In this document: positions 1-12,194 of the stretch, in pieces
Position numbering within the stretch: the stretch's first letter is position 1
How the letters are laid out: the number at the start of each line of letters is the position of its first letter
Source: Erythrophleum ivorense
Taxonomy: Eukaryota; Streptophyta; Magnoliopsida; Fabales; Fabaceae
Length of the DNA: 64,000 nucleotides
NCBI GenBank assembly: GCA_026724425.1
Contig: JAIUCV010000004.1
Location: 1,622,001 to 1,686,000, forward strand
Direction of reading: 5' to 3'
Position numbers and translations under genes: made by a program
The notes under the pieces: model-generated
What the model was told of the DNA's origin: nothing
Seen by the model: the letters and a program-made list of their open reading frames with translations, nothing else
Databases searched by the model: none

Positions 1-35
1 TTCTTACTGTAATGGTTTCATAACATATTGGTATG

Positions 36-1547
36 TTATATACATATATATATATATATATATATAAAACATAAATGCCCTGAAACGAAGAAGAACTCAA
101 ATTGGGAACACGCACCTGCTGATATGAAATAAAAAGAGAAAGGAATATAAATAATTCCAAAAAATAATATATTTAAATATATTTGCAATAAATAATCCAT
201 TTTTAATACGATACAACAACAAAAACAACAACACAGGCTGAGGCTGTAAACGCTTGTTATTGCTCTTATCTTCGTCACTAGATCTACCTTTTGCAACCCA
301 TTATTCCTACAGCTCCAATCATCTATGCGCCCATTCCACTCATTTTCACTGTGATCATCAACGCAATTCCATATCCCCACATTTGCCCCTTCCATTTCCG
401 AATATTCCCAACTTGTCCCAAATTCTATTCCCTCTTCCACCCTCCTCCAATGCACATATTCCCGACTTGTCCCTTCATCTTCGTTCCTTCCACTTGCACT
501 ACCACTACCACTACCACACGCTGTCGCACCATCAACTGCTCCTATTGCTTCTGTGTCGGATGCCAATGACCTCACCCCCACCCAACCCTCTTCAAATTCC
601 CAATTTACCCTCAAACTTGTAGCTAATTTACCCAACCTCTCCGTCGCCCATTTTTCATTATCGATTCTGATTTCTTGTTCGTCTTCCTCCGCAAATTCGT
701 CCAAGTTGACCCCATCGAGGACGCACCGAGGAGAAGACTCCACGAGCTTATTGGGGGGAGAAGACAATAAAAATGGATGCTGTAGCAGCTGATCACAGCT
801 CCACCGCTCGCTCGGTTCTCTCCTTAGACACTTCCTGAGGAAGTTACGTCCGAGTTCCGACAATTGACTCGGAAACTCAGGCAACTCGTCGGAGTATCCG
901 ATTCGACTCAGCGTGTTAAAGCCCTGGTCGTCCCAACCTGGCTTCCCGGTGACCATCTCGATCACCGTGCATCCCAAGGACCACACGTCGGACTCCGGTC
1001 CCTGAGATTCCCGCCGAATCACCTCCGGCGCCATCCACAGTGGGCTTCCACGTGGCACGATCCCCACCGCCACCGCACCGGAGGAGCTCTGCTCCACCGC
1101 CGAGCCGAAATCCGCGAGCTTGGCCACGCTGCCATTGGACCCCACCAGAACGTTCCTCCCTTTGACGTCGCAGTGCACGACGCCTCTCGAGTGTACGTAC
1201 CGCAGCGCGTTCACCACACACCAGGTGAAGTACCGCACCACACGCTCGTCCACGTCAGCAGTTTTCCCGCCATTCGTAGGGGCTAAGTCAGCGAGTGTGC
1301 CACCTGGCAAGTACTCCAAGTACAAGTTCCGATACGACGTCGAAACATCATGGCCGAGGATGCTCACCACGTAAGGCGAGGACATGCTCCGAAGGATCCG
1401 AATCTCATTCTCCAACGCCTCCACCTGACCCGAGTTACAATCCACGGTCTTCACCGCGAATACCCGACCGTCCGATTTGCTTACTCCGATAGTCACAGTG
1501 CCAAACGAGCCCTTACCTATACACCTGCCTCGAACCCATGAAGCCAT
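36..1547 (-). CDS. MAPKKK13/14-like protein kinase (clade III MEKK-like), single exon
   Basis: Serine/threonine kinase predicted to act at the top of a MAPK cascade; family members feed MKK3-type modules in wound and ABA signalling (family knowledge). The reading frame is uninterrupted. Numbering from the ATG at 1547 (503 aa): glycine loop GKGSFGTV at 11-18, catalytic lysine K33 in FAVK, catalytic loop HCDVKGRN at 125-132 (HCD instead of HRD), DFG at 146-148, WMAPE at 171-175, domain end near 260. An acidic Ser/Gly tail follows. The frame stays open upstream to 1793, but a TATA-like element near 1640 argues for a start at 1547 (good context, begins MASW) or at 1583 (12 residues longer). Arabidopsis MAPKKK13 and 14 are about 460-500 aa. 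The last ~85 residues are Cys-rich and hydrophobic and end in a translated TA repeat, so the true 3' end could differ, for example by a 3' intron. Confidence 0.88.
   Translation of the reverse strand: MASWVRGRCIGKGSFGTVTIGVSKSDGRVFAVKTVDCNSGQVEALENEIRILRSMSSPYVVSILGHDVSTSYRNLYLEYLPGGTLADLAPTNGGKTADVDERVVRYFTWCVVNALRYVHSRGVVHCDVKGRNVLVGSNGSVAKLADFGSAVEQSSSGAVAVGIVPRGSPLWMAPEVIRRESQGPESDVWSLGCTVIEMVTGKPGWDDQGFNTLSRIGYSDELPEFPSQLSELGRNFLRKCLRREPSERWSCDQLLQHPFLLSSPPNKLVESSPRCVLDGVNLDEFAEEDEQEIRIDNEKWATERLGKLATSLRVNWEFEEGWVGVRSLASDTEAIGAVDGATACGSGSGSASGRNEDEGTSREYVHWRRVEEGIEFGTSWEYSEMEGANVGIWNCVDDHSENEWNGRIDDWSCRNNGLQKVDLVTKIRAITSVYSLSLCCCFCCCIVLKMDYLLQIYLNILFFGIIYIPFSFYFISAGACSQFEFFFVSGHLCFIYIYIYICI
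43..66. repeat. (TA)n microsatellite at the MAPKKK 3' end
   Basis: An uninterrupted TA dinucleotide run is read as Tyr-Ile codons at the very end of the open kinase frame. This suggests the extreme C-terminus is not conserved coding sequence. Confidence 0.8.
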
Positions 1548-1634
1548 TGAAGAATCACAGTCACAGCTCACCTTCATCTTCATTTTCAAATTGAGTTTAT
1601 TGCTTAGTGATTTTGCAGAGGGCCCAAATGGGAC

Positions 1635-1650
1635 TACATATAAATATGCG
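1635..1650 (-). promoter_or_regulatory. TATA-like element of the MAPKKK gene
   Basis: On the minus strand this reads CATATTTATATG, about 90 bp before the ATG at 1547 and 55 bp before the in-frame ATG at 1583. This spacing fits a short 5'UTR. Further upstream, ACGT-core motifs (GACGTGGC at 2071-2078 and CCACGTTG at 2093-2100) could be ABRE/G-box-like sites; that role is inference. Confidence 0.4.
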
Positions 1651-1799
1651 CGCGTGTTTGGTATAAGTATAACGCCTCGGTGTTCCATTTTTTTTTTGGA
1701 GTCCGACGTGGAATTGCTTTGAAGAAGTGGATAATTAAGAAAAGCGGTGGTGAGTGGGGATGTTGAGGTGGAGAACCGGAGATATGGAGGCAAAAAGCA

Positions 1800-3869
1800 A
1801 CAAGTGGTGGTTTTGGATTTACTTTTGACGTAAATAAATAGCTTGTCTCTTCTTAATCCTTATCCATACATGAATTTAGTTTGTGGTTCAATCACAGCCG
1901 TTAATCTGAATCAAATTTTCTTTTGTTTTTTCAAGTTACGGAAAAAAATGTAATACCTTAGAAATTAAAAAAAAAAGAGTAAATAACAGACTAAAAATTA
2001 AGCTCACATAAATTAAACTAAAAAGAGGTGGGTGTTATTGTTGCGCAAGGAGAGTGATGGGGTCACAAACGACGTGGCAGAAATTTGTTGGGCCACGTTG
2101 AGGTATGGAGGATTGGTAAATGCCAGCGATGCTTGTGTGTGGCATTAGCCAAACAGAGTTTAGTTATAGTAAGAGTCCGCCCTCATTAGATATTACATTG
2201 ATATTATTAAAATATTTTTTTTTGGATATTGTTTGGTAATTTTTTGAAATTTTGACGCATGTAGACCATAGTTTGGTCGCCAAATCTAGTGATATCTTTT
2301 AGGAAATGGAAGACATCTTTGTGGGAATTTATGCTAAGGGTGTTTGAGTATAATTTGAACAGTTTGGCGCTTGATTTTTATTTTTCCTTATTAAGGATAG
2401 GGCACTTGGGAAAATATCATGTTCGGACTGGAACTAGATATGATTTACCTCTAATTGCTTTGCCTAATTTTTCCTACATTACAAAATTAAAAAAAAAAAC
2501 AAATAATAATATATAACCCACGTTTCTATCAGTGGACTGCTTCACCCAAAACGGCACAGCAGAGCATTTTGCACTATGCAAATGAAAAGAAAAAGAATGC
2601 TTAATTAATATGTTTTGAGGAACTCAAGTGGAATTAAATTATGGTAATGCGAGATAACCAGGCCAGTTTTTGTTTTTTTAAATTAATATTCTGTTTTATA
2701 GGTTCCGTACATGCAAACTAAAAGATGAAGGTCTAGAAGGCTTGTGGTAGCGCCACTTGTCGAGGTGTGAATGATTTGAAGTAGAATTGACCAAATGAGA
2801 TGAAGAAACGGACAAAACGTATGGAAAGGGAAATGTAAAGAAGGCTCGTCCACGTAACTTGACTCTCGGCAAGAAAATTGCGTTGAGGAACTTGGATCCA
2901 ATTCAATATTTATATATTGGTTCCCAGATGTAAAACACTAAGGGCTATAAGATGGAAAAAGAATATTTTGAAAGAGGAAATAAAAAATAATTTTGAGAAC
3001 GAAAATAATTCTTATATTTTTTTTAAAAAAATTAAATATTATTAAATAATAATTATAAAAATATAATAGGTATTACATATAATTAATAAAAAAAATTACC
3101 TTTTATCATTGTAACTAAACAAATCGCGACAAAATTAAACAAAACATGTGACGGATGGGTTCCTCGTTTGACAGTAGGAGGGTTTTAAAAGGGGATTAGT
3201 TTTAAGTGTAATTTTATGTATTTTATTATTACATTTTTTAATAAAATATTAATATTGTAAAAAACTTTTTAACTTTTTTAATAATATAATAATAAATTGT
3301 AAAAATTGTATATTTTTATATTATTATTAAAATTATACATTTATTATGTCTTAATTACAAAATTTAATAAAAAATATAAAAAAATTGTTTGACTTAAATG
3401 CCATTTCTTATAATTTTATTATAAGTTTTTCTCAATAAATTATAATTAATATATATTTTTTAATTAAAACATAAAAAATGTATAATTTAATTAAAAATTA
3501 CATATTTATCATATTTTGATTGAAAAATTTGATAGTAATTATATAAAAAAATTTGTATACAAAATTTTTTATAAAAAATTGCATATATATATATATATAT
3601 ATATATAGGAACATAGATAAGATGTGAAGAAGGGGTCTCCAGTTTGTGTTGGACGGGGATATGTTATTGTTTAATGGGTAGATTAATGAGAAACGTGCTC
3701 CATGACTTGGCTTGCATATATTTAAAGTGGTGCCAAGTGTTGTGCAAGAAAAATAGTAACAAAGGACTAAGGGAATATATATATATATAGTGTGTGAAAG
3801 GAATCTACTATTTTCCACACAAACTTATTCACGTCACATAAAATTATATCAGAAAATTGGAGAAATTTA
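1800..3869. other. Intergenic, no gene seen
   Basis: Upstream flank of the MAPKKK gene. It is AT-rich, with an (AT)n tract at 3582-3607 and, at 3180-3570, one copy of a dispersed AT-rich repeat seen again near 9010, 10170, 15180, 34280 and 41000 (signature: TTGATAATAAAATTATA-like). Open frames here are short and end in low-complexity sequence. Confidence 0.6.
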
Positions 3870-4189
3870 AGGCCTGTTTGAAATTGTTTTTGTTTTAATA
3901 TTTTCAAAACATATGTTTTCAAGAATAAGTTTTTGAGAACAAAAAAATTAAAAAATCTATTTGAATCATTATTTTGAAAAGTAATTGTTTTCTGTTTTTT
4001 ACCTGATTCTGTAGAACAAAAATTACAGAACACTTAAAAAGTGTTTTGAGTTTTTTGTTTTTGAAAACAAAATTTTATTTTTTTGTTTTACAAAACACTT
4101 CATTAAAAATACATTATCAAACAGGTTTTTTTATTTTTTTGTTCTTGAAAACAAAAAAATTATTCTGCAGAATCAAATCAAACAGGCCC
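3870..4189. mobile_element. MITE, PIF/Harbinger-like, family A copy 1
   Basis: About 320 bp bounded by inverted ends GGCCTGTTTGA and TCAAACAGGCC, flanked on both sides by TTA (867-869 and 190-192 of the local kilobase blocks), the usual 3-bp target duplication of PIF/Harbinger or Tourist elements. The interior consists of TTTTGTTTT-rich arms that are roughly inverted. It has no coding capacity. A diverged second copy lies at 52091-52386. Confidence 0.65.
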
Positions 4190-4590
4190 TTAATAATCCG
4201 ATAATAGAATCATCTTACACTTTACTGTTCTTGTTAAATGGAAAAAAAAAATCATCTTATATTCTCTTATTTGATCAAACTGACTAATCGTGACTCAATA
4301 TGTGGCTCAAATTTGTTCACTATGTCTAGATTAGAATATATAAATAAAAAAATACTTTAATTTAAATAAGAGTAAATTATAATAATTTTTTTAAATTTGA
4401 TTAAATTATACATAATATCTTTTTTATTTTAAAAATTATTACCAACTTCTTTAAGATCTAATATATATGTACTATAAGAAAAATGAGATACACTTATAAA
4501 TAATTTTAATGATATTAAATATGACTGTGAGCAAGTTTGGTACAAGAGAAGAAAAAGAGAAAAAATTTATTATAAAATGTTCATTATATC

Positions 4591-4637
<47 letters not shown>

Positions 4638-5895
4638 CAGTTCCTTTTTATTATTTTATTTAAAATAAAAATATGAATGTCATTTTTATTTATTTTATTT
4701 ACTTTTTGTTCTTTCTCTATTTCATTCATTATTATTCTATTATATTGATAGTTTTAGTGATATTTAATTAAATTGTGTGTAAAAGTAGTTTTTAACCACA
4801 GATGAACAATGACATCACGAAAGGAATAGAAATTTACCTATTCATTTACAATTTTGTCACCATAGGTTGTAATTCTGTCACTAATAATTTCAAGGATATT
4901 GTGGGTATAAGTAATTTTTCCCTACAAATAAAATAAACATTTTCTGTTCAGCTATTTTTCTTAACCCATCTTTCATTAAATCCAAACTTTTAATAGATAA
5001 AAATTAAATAATTCACGAATAAGTGAATTCATTTTACACTCTGACTCCAACGCAACTTGGTGGAACAAATGTTGAGAGAATGCGTGGTGTCATGCGGGAG
5101 TGAGGCCCCTTCAAATCCGAGAGGCAAAATTGGCCTTATTCGTTATCCGAAAGTCAAACAGATATGAATATGATAATTTAATTTGAGGTGGGAATTAATA
5201 CAAGTGGTGAAGGAGGTGCATTATAATATATATATATATATATATTCAGTGTCAAAAGGGTTAACTTAAGGACAAACATATGATTCACTATATGTTTGTT
5301 CGGTGTTGGGCGTGGAACGTTATTTGACTTTAATTTGTTAATTTTTAGTAAATTAATAAGCATCACTCATGACTCATATTATGTCAATTAACATTTAATT
5401 TTAGATATGTACATAGTAATTGTTTTTAATTTACTTGTATTATGAATTCTCAATAGACTAAATTAGGTGATTAGGATTGTTCTTATTTGATTGGGTGAAG
5501 TCTTGCACCAGAGTACTGCTTCTAATTAGTAACAGTAACGTTCCCATCAGTTTTGGATCGTATGATTTGGGTGTGAAAGAATTTAAATTTGCTTGTCCTC
5601 ATTCTCATGCAATTTATCTCAGTTCTCTCACACACTAAAGAAATCAACATGGATTCATCTCTCATTGTTCCACTTCCTGGTTCTCCTGACCCAATGATTT
5701 ATAATTGACACAATTAACAAATCATTATCTATACTAATATATATGAGTTTAGACCTTCTAAAGTTAAAATACATATATCCAATTACACACAACTCCCATA
5801 ATCTTTCAAAATTCAGAACTAATCTCTTAAATCTTTAAATTGTGACCATCAATCCTCTATTGTTAAAAAAGTTGTTAAATCAAGCTACTAGTATG
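4190..5895. other. Intergenic, microsatellites and repeat fragments, no gene seen
   Basis: Contains a (TTA)n run at about 4590-4637, a (TA)n run at 5227-5246 and a fragment related to the family B MITE near 4370-4450. No frame is supported as a gene. Confidence 0.6.
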
Positions 5896-6305
5896 ACTAG
5901 ATGGGTAAGTATAATTAACATTTTCACACAAATTCTACCATATTACTCATTAGAACTCTTCAACCATAAGAAGAGATGATAAAGCATTTTCACAACTGAA
6001 ATAACCTTAATATGTCTCTTCTCATGCCAATACTAGTTTTGATGTAGTTAAAAACGCAATCTAAGACAACAAACTATACGTTCTTATCAAGTTTTTAATT
6101 AGATTGGTAAGTATAATTGGCATTTTCACTCAAATTTTACCAGTCATTAGAACTCTTCAATCATAGGAAGAGATAATAAGACATTTTCACAATTGAAATA
6201 ACCTTAGCATGCTTCCTCTCACGCCAATACGTTTTGGTACTGTGAAAACAATACTCAATCCAAGACGACAAGCTGTATGTTCTTATCAAATTTATAACCA
6301 GATTG
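5896..6305. repeat. Diverged tandem duplication, period about 202 bp
   Basis: The block starting GGTAAGTATAATTAACATTTTC near 5904 recurs at 6106 with substitutions and small indels. Landmarks shared by both units are CATTAGAACTCTTCAA, AGAAGAGAT or GGAAGAGAT, GAAATAACCTTA and GTTCTTATCAA. Unit 1 is about 5896-6097 and unit 2 about 6098-6305. It lies downstream (3') of the AP2C gene. Confidence 0.8.
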
Positions 6306-6569
6306 CCTTTGCTTTTGGGCAACATTGCAGTCAGAAAAGAATAAAATCTGAGAAGGTCAAATTTGATCAAATATAAAATAAAAAAAATGAATGGAAATGA
6401 CGAAAATGAAAAAGAAGGAAAAGAAAAGAAAAGAAAAGAAAAAAGAATCACATTACATGGATTATTATCATTCTACAATATAAAAATTTAATCCAAGTTA
6501 TTGTTGTTAAATCTCTTCCCTCAGCTACGGGGTCAAAACAATATGGTCAGATATATACAAAAAGAATTT

Positions 6570-6711
6570 AGCTAATCTAATAATAACATCAGGGCAACAC
6601 CTTCCTTCCTTTAATATCATAGCCACCTTCACCATCATAGCTAATCTAATAATAACATCAGGGCAACACCTTCTTTCCTTCCTTTAATATCATAGCCATC
6701 TTCACCATCTT
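6570..6711. repeat. Recent 69-bp tandem duplication
   Basis: AGCTAATCTAATAATAACAT followed by GGGCAACACCTT and ATATCATAGCC occurs twice in direct tandem (about 6570-6638 and 6639-6711). The copies are nearly identical apart from a 4-bp insertion and one substitution. It sits just beyond the AP2C stop codon, probably in the 3'UTR or terminator region. Confidence 0.85.
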
Positions 6712-6827
6712 CTGACCAATTCTTCAGCTGAATCCAACCTTTCTTATTTAAAGCTTCCGGTCAGAGAATAAGATCCCAAATAGAACGTAGTTCGGATGAA
6801 TCTCTTCTCTTGTACTAAAATGAAACT

Positions 6828-8717
6828 TCAAATAAAGTGCCCCAATTTTACAATCATAACACTTACGTCATCACTGGAGCCTCGTGAAACAGACAAATCT
6901 ACAAGCTTTTTACAGGCCATCAATGGTTGTGCTCTATTACCCCCACTGCAAAGAGGACGAGCTATATCCACAGCTTCTTGATTAGTAACCTGTAAACAAG
7001 AGTCAAAAGGAAACTTCTTCAGTTAAATACTTAAGTCGTAATATTTATTAGGTACAATTTTAGTTAAAAACCATGAATATCATAATTAATTTCTTAAATC
7101 CCACACCTTATCCCATAATCCATCTGAAGCTAAGATCAACAAGTCATGTTCAGGCTCAATTCTGAGAACTTTAGTCTCAGGTTCAGCTATCACCCACTGC
7201 TTCAAATGCCGATCTCCAATTCCTCTAGAAACGGCTAGAGATCCCAGGATTCTCCAAACTCCATGGCATAAATCAACATAGCCACCCTACAAAACAAAAT
7301 TCAAATAACAGTTTAAACTTTTGAATCGAAATAGTCGTTGACAGTTGACACATTGAAAAATTACTATCAAGATGAAATGCTTACCGTAGTCTCAATTCTG
7401 TCCTTTTCATCTTCCCTTGAAGGTCTGTGATCAGATGTGAGGGCTTCTGCAACACCTCCTCGGCTAATAACAGCACGGCAATCACCAGCATTGGAAACAA
7501 CAAGGTTTCCATTCCTAATCAGTGCTGTTACACAGCAGGAGCCACCATGGAGATCCTCTTTTAAGAAATCAGAATCCGTGTTCAGGTAACCATGCTTCAC
7601 TGCCTCCTCTATGTCATCTTCATCTCTTCTGGTCACTTCATCCAAGACATTCTTTTCCAAGTTATGTGCAGCAAATTCAGCAGCTTTAGAACCTCCATGC
7701 CCATCAAATATGCCAAAGAAAGCCTGCCATAATGATATAAACAAATTGGTAAATAAAAAATTTTATTGCTCTTGTATCCACCTAATTAGCAACATTAAAC
7801 ATTGAGAATTCTGCAGAGTTCCAATTAACCCCACATTCATAATGATCTCTCCCAAATTTCCGTATGTCAAACTTCCATACATATCACAGGTCACTGAGAT
7901 CATAATTCCATTCATTCAATTGGATTTTGACCCATATATTGTAACAAATCAACAAGAGAAGATTTAACTTCAAAGTTATTACACAAGTAATAAATTCAGA
8001 GGCTTTATCACTCAACTTCTCCTTCAAAGTATTAAAGGTCAAGTTCTTACTCTAATTTTCTCCTTCAAAGTAATAACAAGATACATATATGTAAGCAGAA
8101 AATTCACAATTATTTCTTCAAACAACTGAATCAGACCCAGATAAAATTCATAAGGCAAGTTCGCAAATTTCAAATTATAAGACAAGATTAACTCTCAAAA
8201 TAGGTAAAACAAAAAAAAAAGTTCTTGTTTTCAATTTTAATACCTGTTTGGGTTGTCCTTGAGGATTCACAGCAGCAGAATAACGATCTTCCATGTATTC
8301 TCTCCTCCCTCTCTTACAATATACAGAAAACCCCTGACCTTCGGCCTCTACAACATCTCTACCCACCGAAGAAGATGGCGTGGCCGGAATCCCAACAGTC
8401 AGAGACGAAGCGGGAATATCAAGCCTCGCGGGTCTCTTCCTCTTCAAAACGGTTCCGTTGGGCGAGATGGACGATGAAGCAGCCGAAGCCGAATTGGAAA
8501 GGCCAGTAGGAGGCTTGTGGAGGCGAAGCCGAAAAGGCGAGGAAGGCGAAGAAGGAGACGAAGAAGAAGAAAGCGAAGGGGAAGCAGAAGGCTTGAGATG
8601 GGATAAGGAGAGGGGAAGGGATTCAGGGGAGGAAGAGATGACGGAGGGTTTGTTGTAGAAGAGGGAAGACGACGGAGAGAAAACCGGAGAGTTGGAGAGC
8701 GCGACGGAGCACGACAT
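6828..8717 (-). CDS. AP2C1/AP2C2-like protein phosphatase 2C (group B, MAPK phosphatase)
   Basis: Mn/Mg-dependent Ser/Thr phosphatase. Four exons, all joined in phase 0: 8717-8244, 7723-7385, 7286-7107, 6989-6828; 384 aa. The first ~85 residues are Ser/Pro-rich. Residues 91-102, LKRKRPARLDIP, form a kinase-interaction docking motif (basic cluster then L-x-I), the hallmark of group B AP2C phosphatases that dephosphorylate stress MAPKs. PP2C motifs: EYMEDR (140-145), FFGIFDGHGG (160-169, metal-binding D165), GDCRAVIS, DHRPSREDE, ASDGLWDK (324-331) and SSDDVSVMIV near 369-378. All introns are GT-AG. Arabidopsis AP2C1 acts on MPK4/MPK6 and is wound-induced (family knowledge). A W-box core (TTGACC) at 8930-8935 lies upstream. 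Confidence 0.95.
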
Positions 8718-8929
8718 GTCTAAGGGGTTTGCGTCAATGGAAAAGCAAAGATTGGAATTGGCACTGGTCTGCGTTTTCTTTTGGTTGGGGTTTGAATGTT
8801 TGAATGGGTATGCGTTGCGAAAGAAGAATGATCGGGAGAAAGGCGAGGAATGGGGGATATATGAAGGAAAGGAGTCGTCGTGGGACCCAGTTCATTTGCG
8901 TGTGCTTCGATTCAATGCTGAACCGTTCT

Positions 8930-8935
8930 TTGACC
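8930..8935 (+). promoter_or_regulatory. W-box core upstream of the AP2C gene
   Basis: TTGACC about 213 bp upstream of the ATG matches the WRKY-binding core. It would fit wound or pathogen induction of the phosphatase. A single hexamer is weak evidence. Confidence 0.25.
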
Positions 8936-8939
8936 GTAT

Positions 8940-11900
8940 GAATTTGCCACTCCCCCTCCCCACATATTGTCTGTTTTGCCCCTATGTACAGGAGTTTAAA
9001 TATTATGCCATCTAATTTATTGTATTTTTTATAAGAAAATAATTAAATTTTTCAATACAAATGTAATAAATATATAATTTTTATAAATAATTACATAAAT
9101 TTTAAAATAAATCTTATATTTATTATATTTTTATTAAAAAAGTATATGTTTTATCATTTTTATTAAAAAATTTGATAATAAAAATATAAAAAACTGTATC
9201 AAGTTTAATGCATTTTTAAAAAAGTTTTTGCCAATGGATGTGCTTCAAGTTAACACTTTGATATAAATTCTGTTAATTTAGAAGCAAAATAGACATTGAC
9301 AAATACTCTAAATGAAGCTTAATTGATACATAATTACATATATCAAGGGAAAAAACCTTCAAGAGAAAAATTAAGAAGGGAAAAAAGTTAAAGCTATTAA
9401 CATTTAACAAAGACAGATTCTAATGATATATGATTAAATTATGAAAATTATTGGGTAATAGAGAGCATGGACAAGGAAATGAAGTTAGAAGAGAGGATAA
9501 GAATGTAAATAGGAGTGGGTCATGGGAGAATGCAGGGGAGAAACAGGTGTAAAATTGAAAGAAGGTGGAATTAAATAAATAATTGGAGACGATGACGAAA
9601 CGCAACACGTCAGTGGGATTGAATTTTGGGGGAATTTAATTTAATTTAATTTAGGTGTGTTGAATTTGGATGCAGTGTTTTTGACTTAGCCACTACCACC
9701 GCCCTCTAGTCCTCCGCCACTCCTCCTCTTTCTTTTGCTTCTTCTTCTCCTCCTCCTTCGTTATTAAGATTGGTTCATTTTCAATTTCAATTTCTCCGTC
9801 CACACGAGAATTTGAGACAAAGTGGGGACCCACGTTTGAATGACTGTGGATTTGATATGAAGAGGCGACTTCAGAGAAGTGTACAAGTTACCGTTGCAGA
9901 TGAAGATGAGACCACCAACGCACCTTCCTGGTTGGCTCCCTGACCGTTGCCAACTCCTTCCCCTCCTCTCGCCATTCAAATTACCACAAATACCCCCTTA
10001 CACCACTCTATATTATTATTATTACATTCTAACCCAACCCCATATTTTCTTTTCTTTCTTCGATCAAATTTAGGTTTTTCAATTTAAAAAAATCATAAAC
10101 AATTACTCATATCTTTATCACTAAGTATTTCAATTAAAATATAATGAACGTATGGATCTCAAATACTACCATGACAAGTATATAATTTTTGTAAAGTATT
10201 ATACAATTCTTCAATTAAATTATACACATATTATAACATTATTAAAGAATCATATATTTATTATATTTTAATTGAAAAACTTGATAATAAAATTATAAAT
10301 AATTACACCTAAGTCTAGTCATTTCAATAAATATATTGCTTTTACAATAAGTATATAATTTTTACAATTTAGGATCAAATAATAAAATGTTGTAAAACAA
10401 TTTTTACATGTATTATTTTTTTATTAAAAATCTTAATAATAAAGGTATAAAAAGCTATACCTGAGTATAATCCTTCTTGCTTTTTCAACTCAATCACACA
10501 CCCCTTTTTTTTCTTTCTCAAAAAGCACTCTCTTTTTTAATGGTTCAATTAACACAGAGGGAAACAAAAATACTCATTGTTGTACAGAAATGGAGAAAAA
10601 TATTGATTTTTAGTCTCATTTGATATTAAAAGGCCACGTTAAGAGTATGCGCCATCTTTACCTGAATGCCTCTATTCCTTTACTCATCCCAAACGCTCTC
10701 CCTTTTTGGTCTTTCACAAAATTTACCCCAATTTCTCATTAAAGAATCAAATATGTGGGGATAATTGCGACTTATAAAAATTGGAGATTTAAGGAATTAA
10801 GAATTTAGCTCTTTCTTGTAAATTAACTTTGGAAAAAAAAGAATATGAAATTGTTTTATTATATTTTAAAATTAATATACAAAAATTATAATCAAGTTTT
10901 AGTTTAAAAGTAGATTTTTTTTCATTTAAATAAAACAAAAATTGTATGCAATATAGTTTATTCACCTGGAACTGATATGCTTTTGTTCCATTCTTCATGC
11001 TTTTCCTTCTTTGAGGCCTCGATTAGTACATTGGAAAGAAACAAAAAATCAAACGAAATCCATCGTTTTTTATATTTGATAATAAAAAAGTATGACAGAA
11101 ATATAATTGATTGAGATTTGTACAATAACGCAAAGAGATAAACAATTTTAAATATAATTGATTTCTTACATTATTGGAATTTCGTGCATTTTTTTGTTTT
11201 TGAAATATATACAAATATTTTTGGAAGTGAAAAATGAGCTTTAGAAAATATTTGATTCAAATTAAAAAATAAATACAGGCAAACTGCATGTAAAGGCGGT
11301 TAAATGGAAATGTGCTCGTAAGTCGTAACCTTGATCACTTAAGGGAATTGTCATCCAATTAGCAAATAAAAAATTACTTCCAAATATTTTAAAAGTAATG
11401 TACATCTTCATTGGCAGGTTCGGTGCTTTTATTGGTTGGATATTTTAATTATTTTAGAAATTCTTTTGAAATGATGGGGAAAGTTTTAATTTAATTGGAT
11501 TTTTTTTTTTTCCAAATGAGATACTAGACATACGAAGGCCTTAAAAACAAAAGATACAGTGGAACAAGCTGAAAGTAAATCTGTTAAAGCTTGCTCTTCA
11601 AAAAACAAGGTGTAGGAGCTAGAATTAGAGGCAACAAGCTAATAAGGCTCTTATCTGAACTATATAAGAGATTTACAACTTAAAAAAAAAAATAAACTAT
11701 ATACAATGCAAGAAAAACAAATAAAAGGCATACAAGAGAACACACTTCTCAATTTGAAAATTAAACATTTTCTAAGTATATCTTCTATCAAGATTTAGCA
11801 CATGAGAAAAACTAAGAAAATATTTTTTTTTCTAGAGAAACCATTGCTCGTGCATCACGGGCAGTGAGGTGAAAAGGGCAATTTTTATAGGACGAAAAAA

Positions 11901-12190
11901 AAAAGTGACATAGAGTACGAGACAATGTGAGTTAACACTATTTCAAAACCATTAGTTCCCTATAATTTTAATAGATATATAAATAATTAGAGTTGAGATC
12001 TAACTCTATGCTTATAGTTTGGATGGACAACTCTAACATGGCAGGGTAAGGCTTTAATTTAACTGGAGTTGGGAGATCTATAACACAATGAGGGACATTG
12101 TTCCTAATACTTGTTTTAGTACTTGAAAAATCAAGTTACCACATACGTCACTATGTTTTTGAAATTTCTTCTATTTTTTTCTTTTTGGTT
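8940..12190. other. Intergenic, dispersed AT-rich repeats, no gene seen
   Basis: Dominated by copies of an AT-rich dispersed repeat (about 9010-9220, 10140-10310, 10320-10470) with the shared signature of long A/T arms around TTGATAATAAAATTATAAA. A slightly more GC-rich patch at 9680-9990 has no credible coding frame. No RNA gene was recognised. Confidence 0.55.
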
Positions 12191-12194
12191 GATG

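Noticed and set aside
254..1722. Several plus-strand open frames opposite the MAPKKK gene
   Set aside because: They are antisense shadows of the GC-richer kinase exon, overlap in several frames and show no family motif.
8225..9015. Plus-strand frames opposite AP2C exon 1 and its upstream region
   Set aside because: Charged, low-complexity antisense translations of the Ser/Pro-rich N-terminus; no motif and no independent support.
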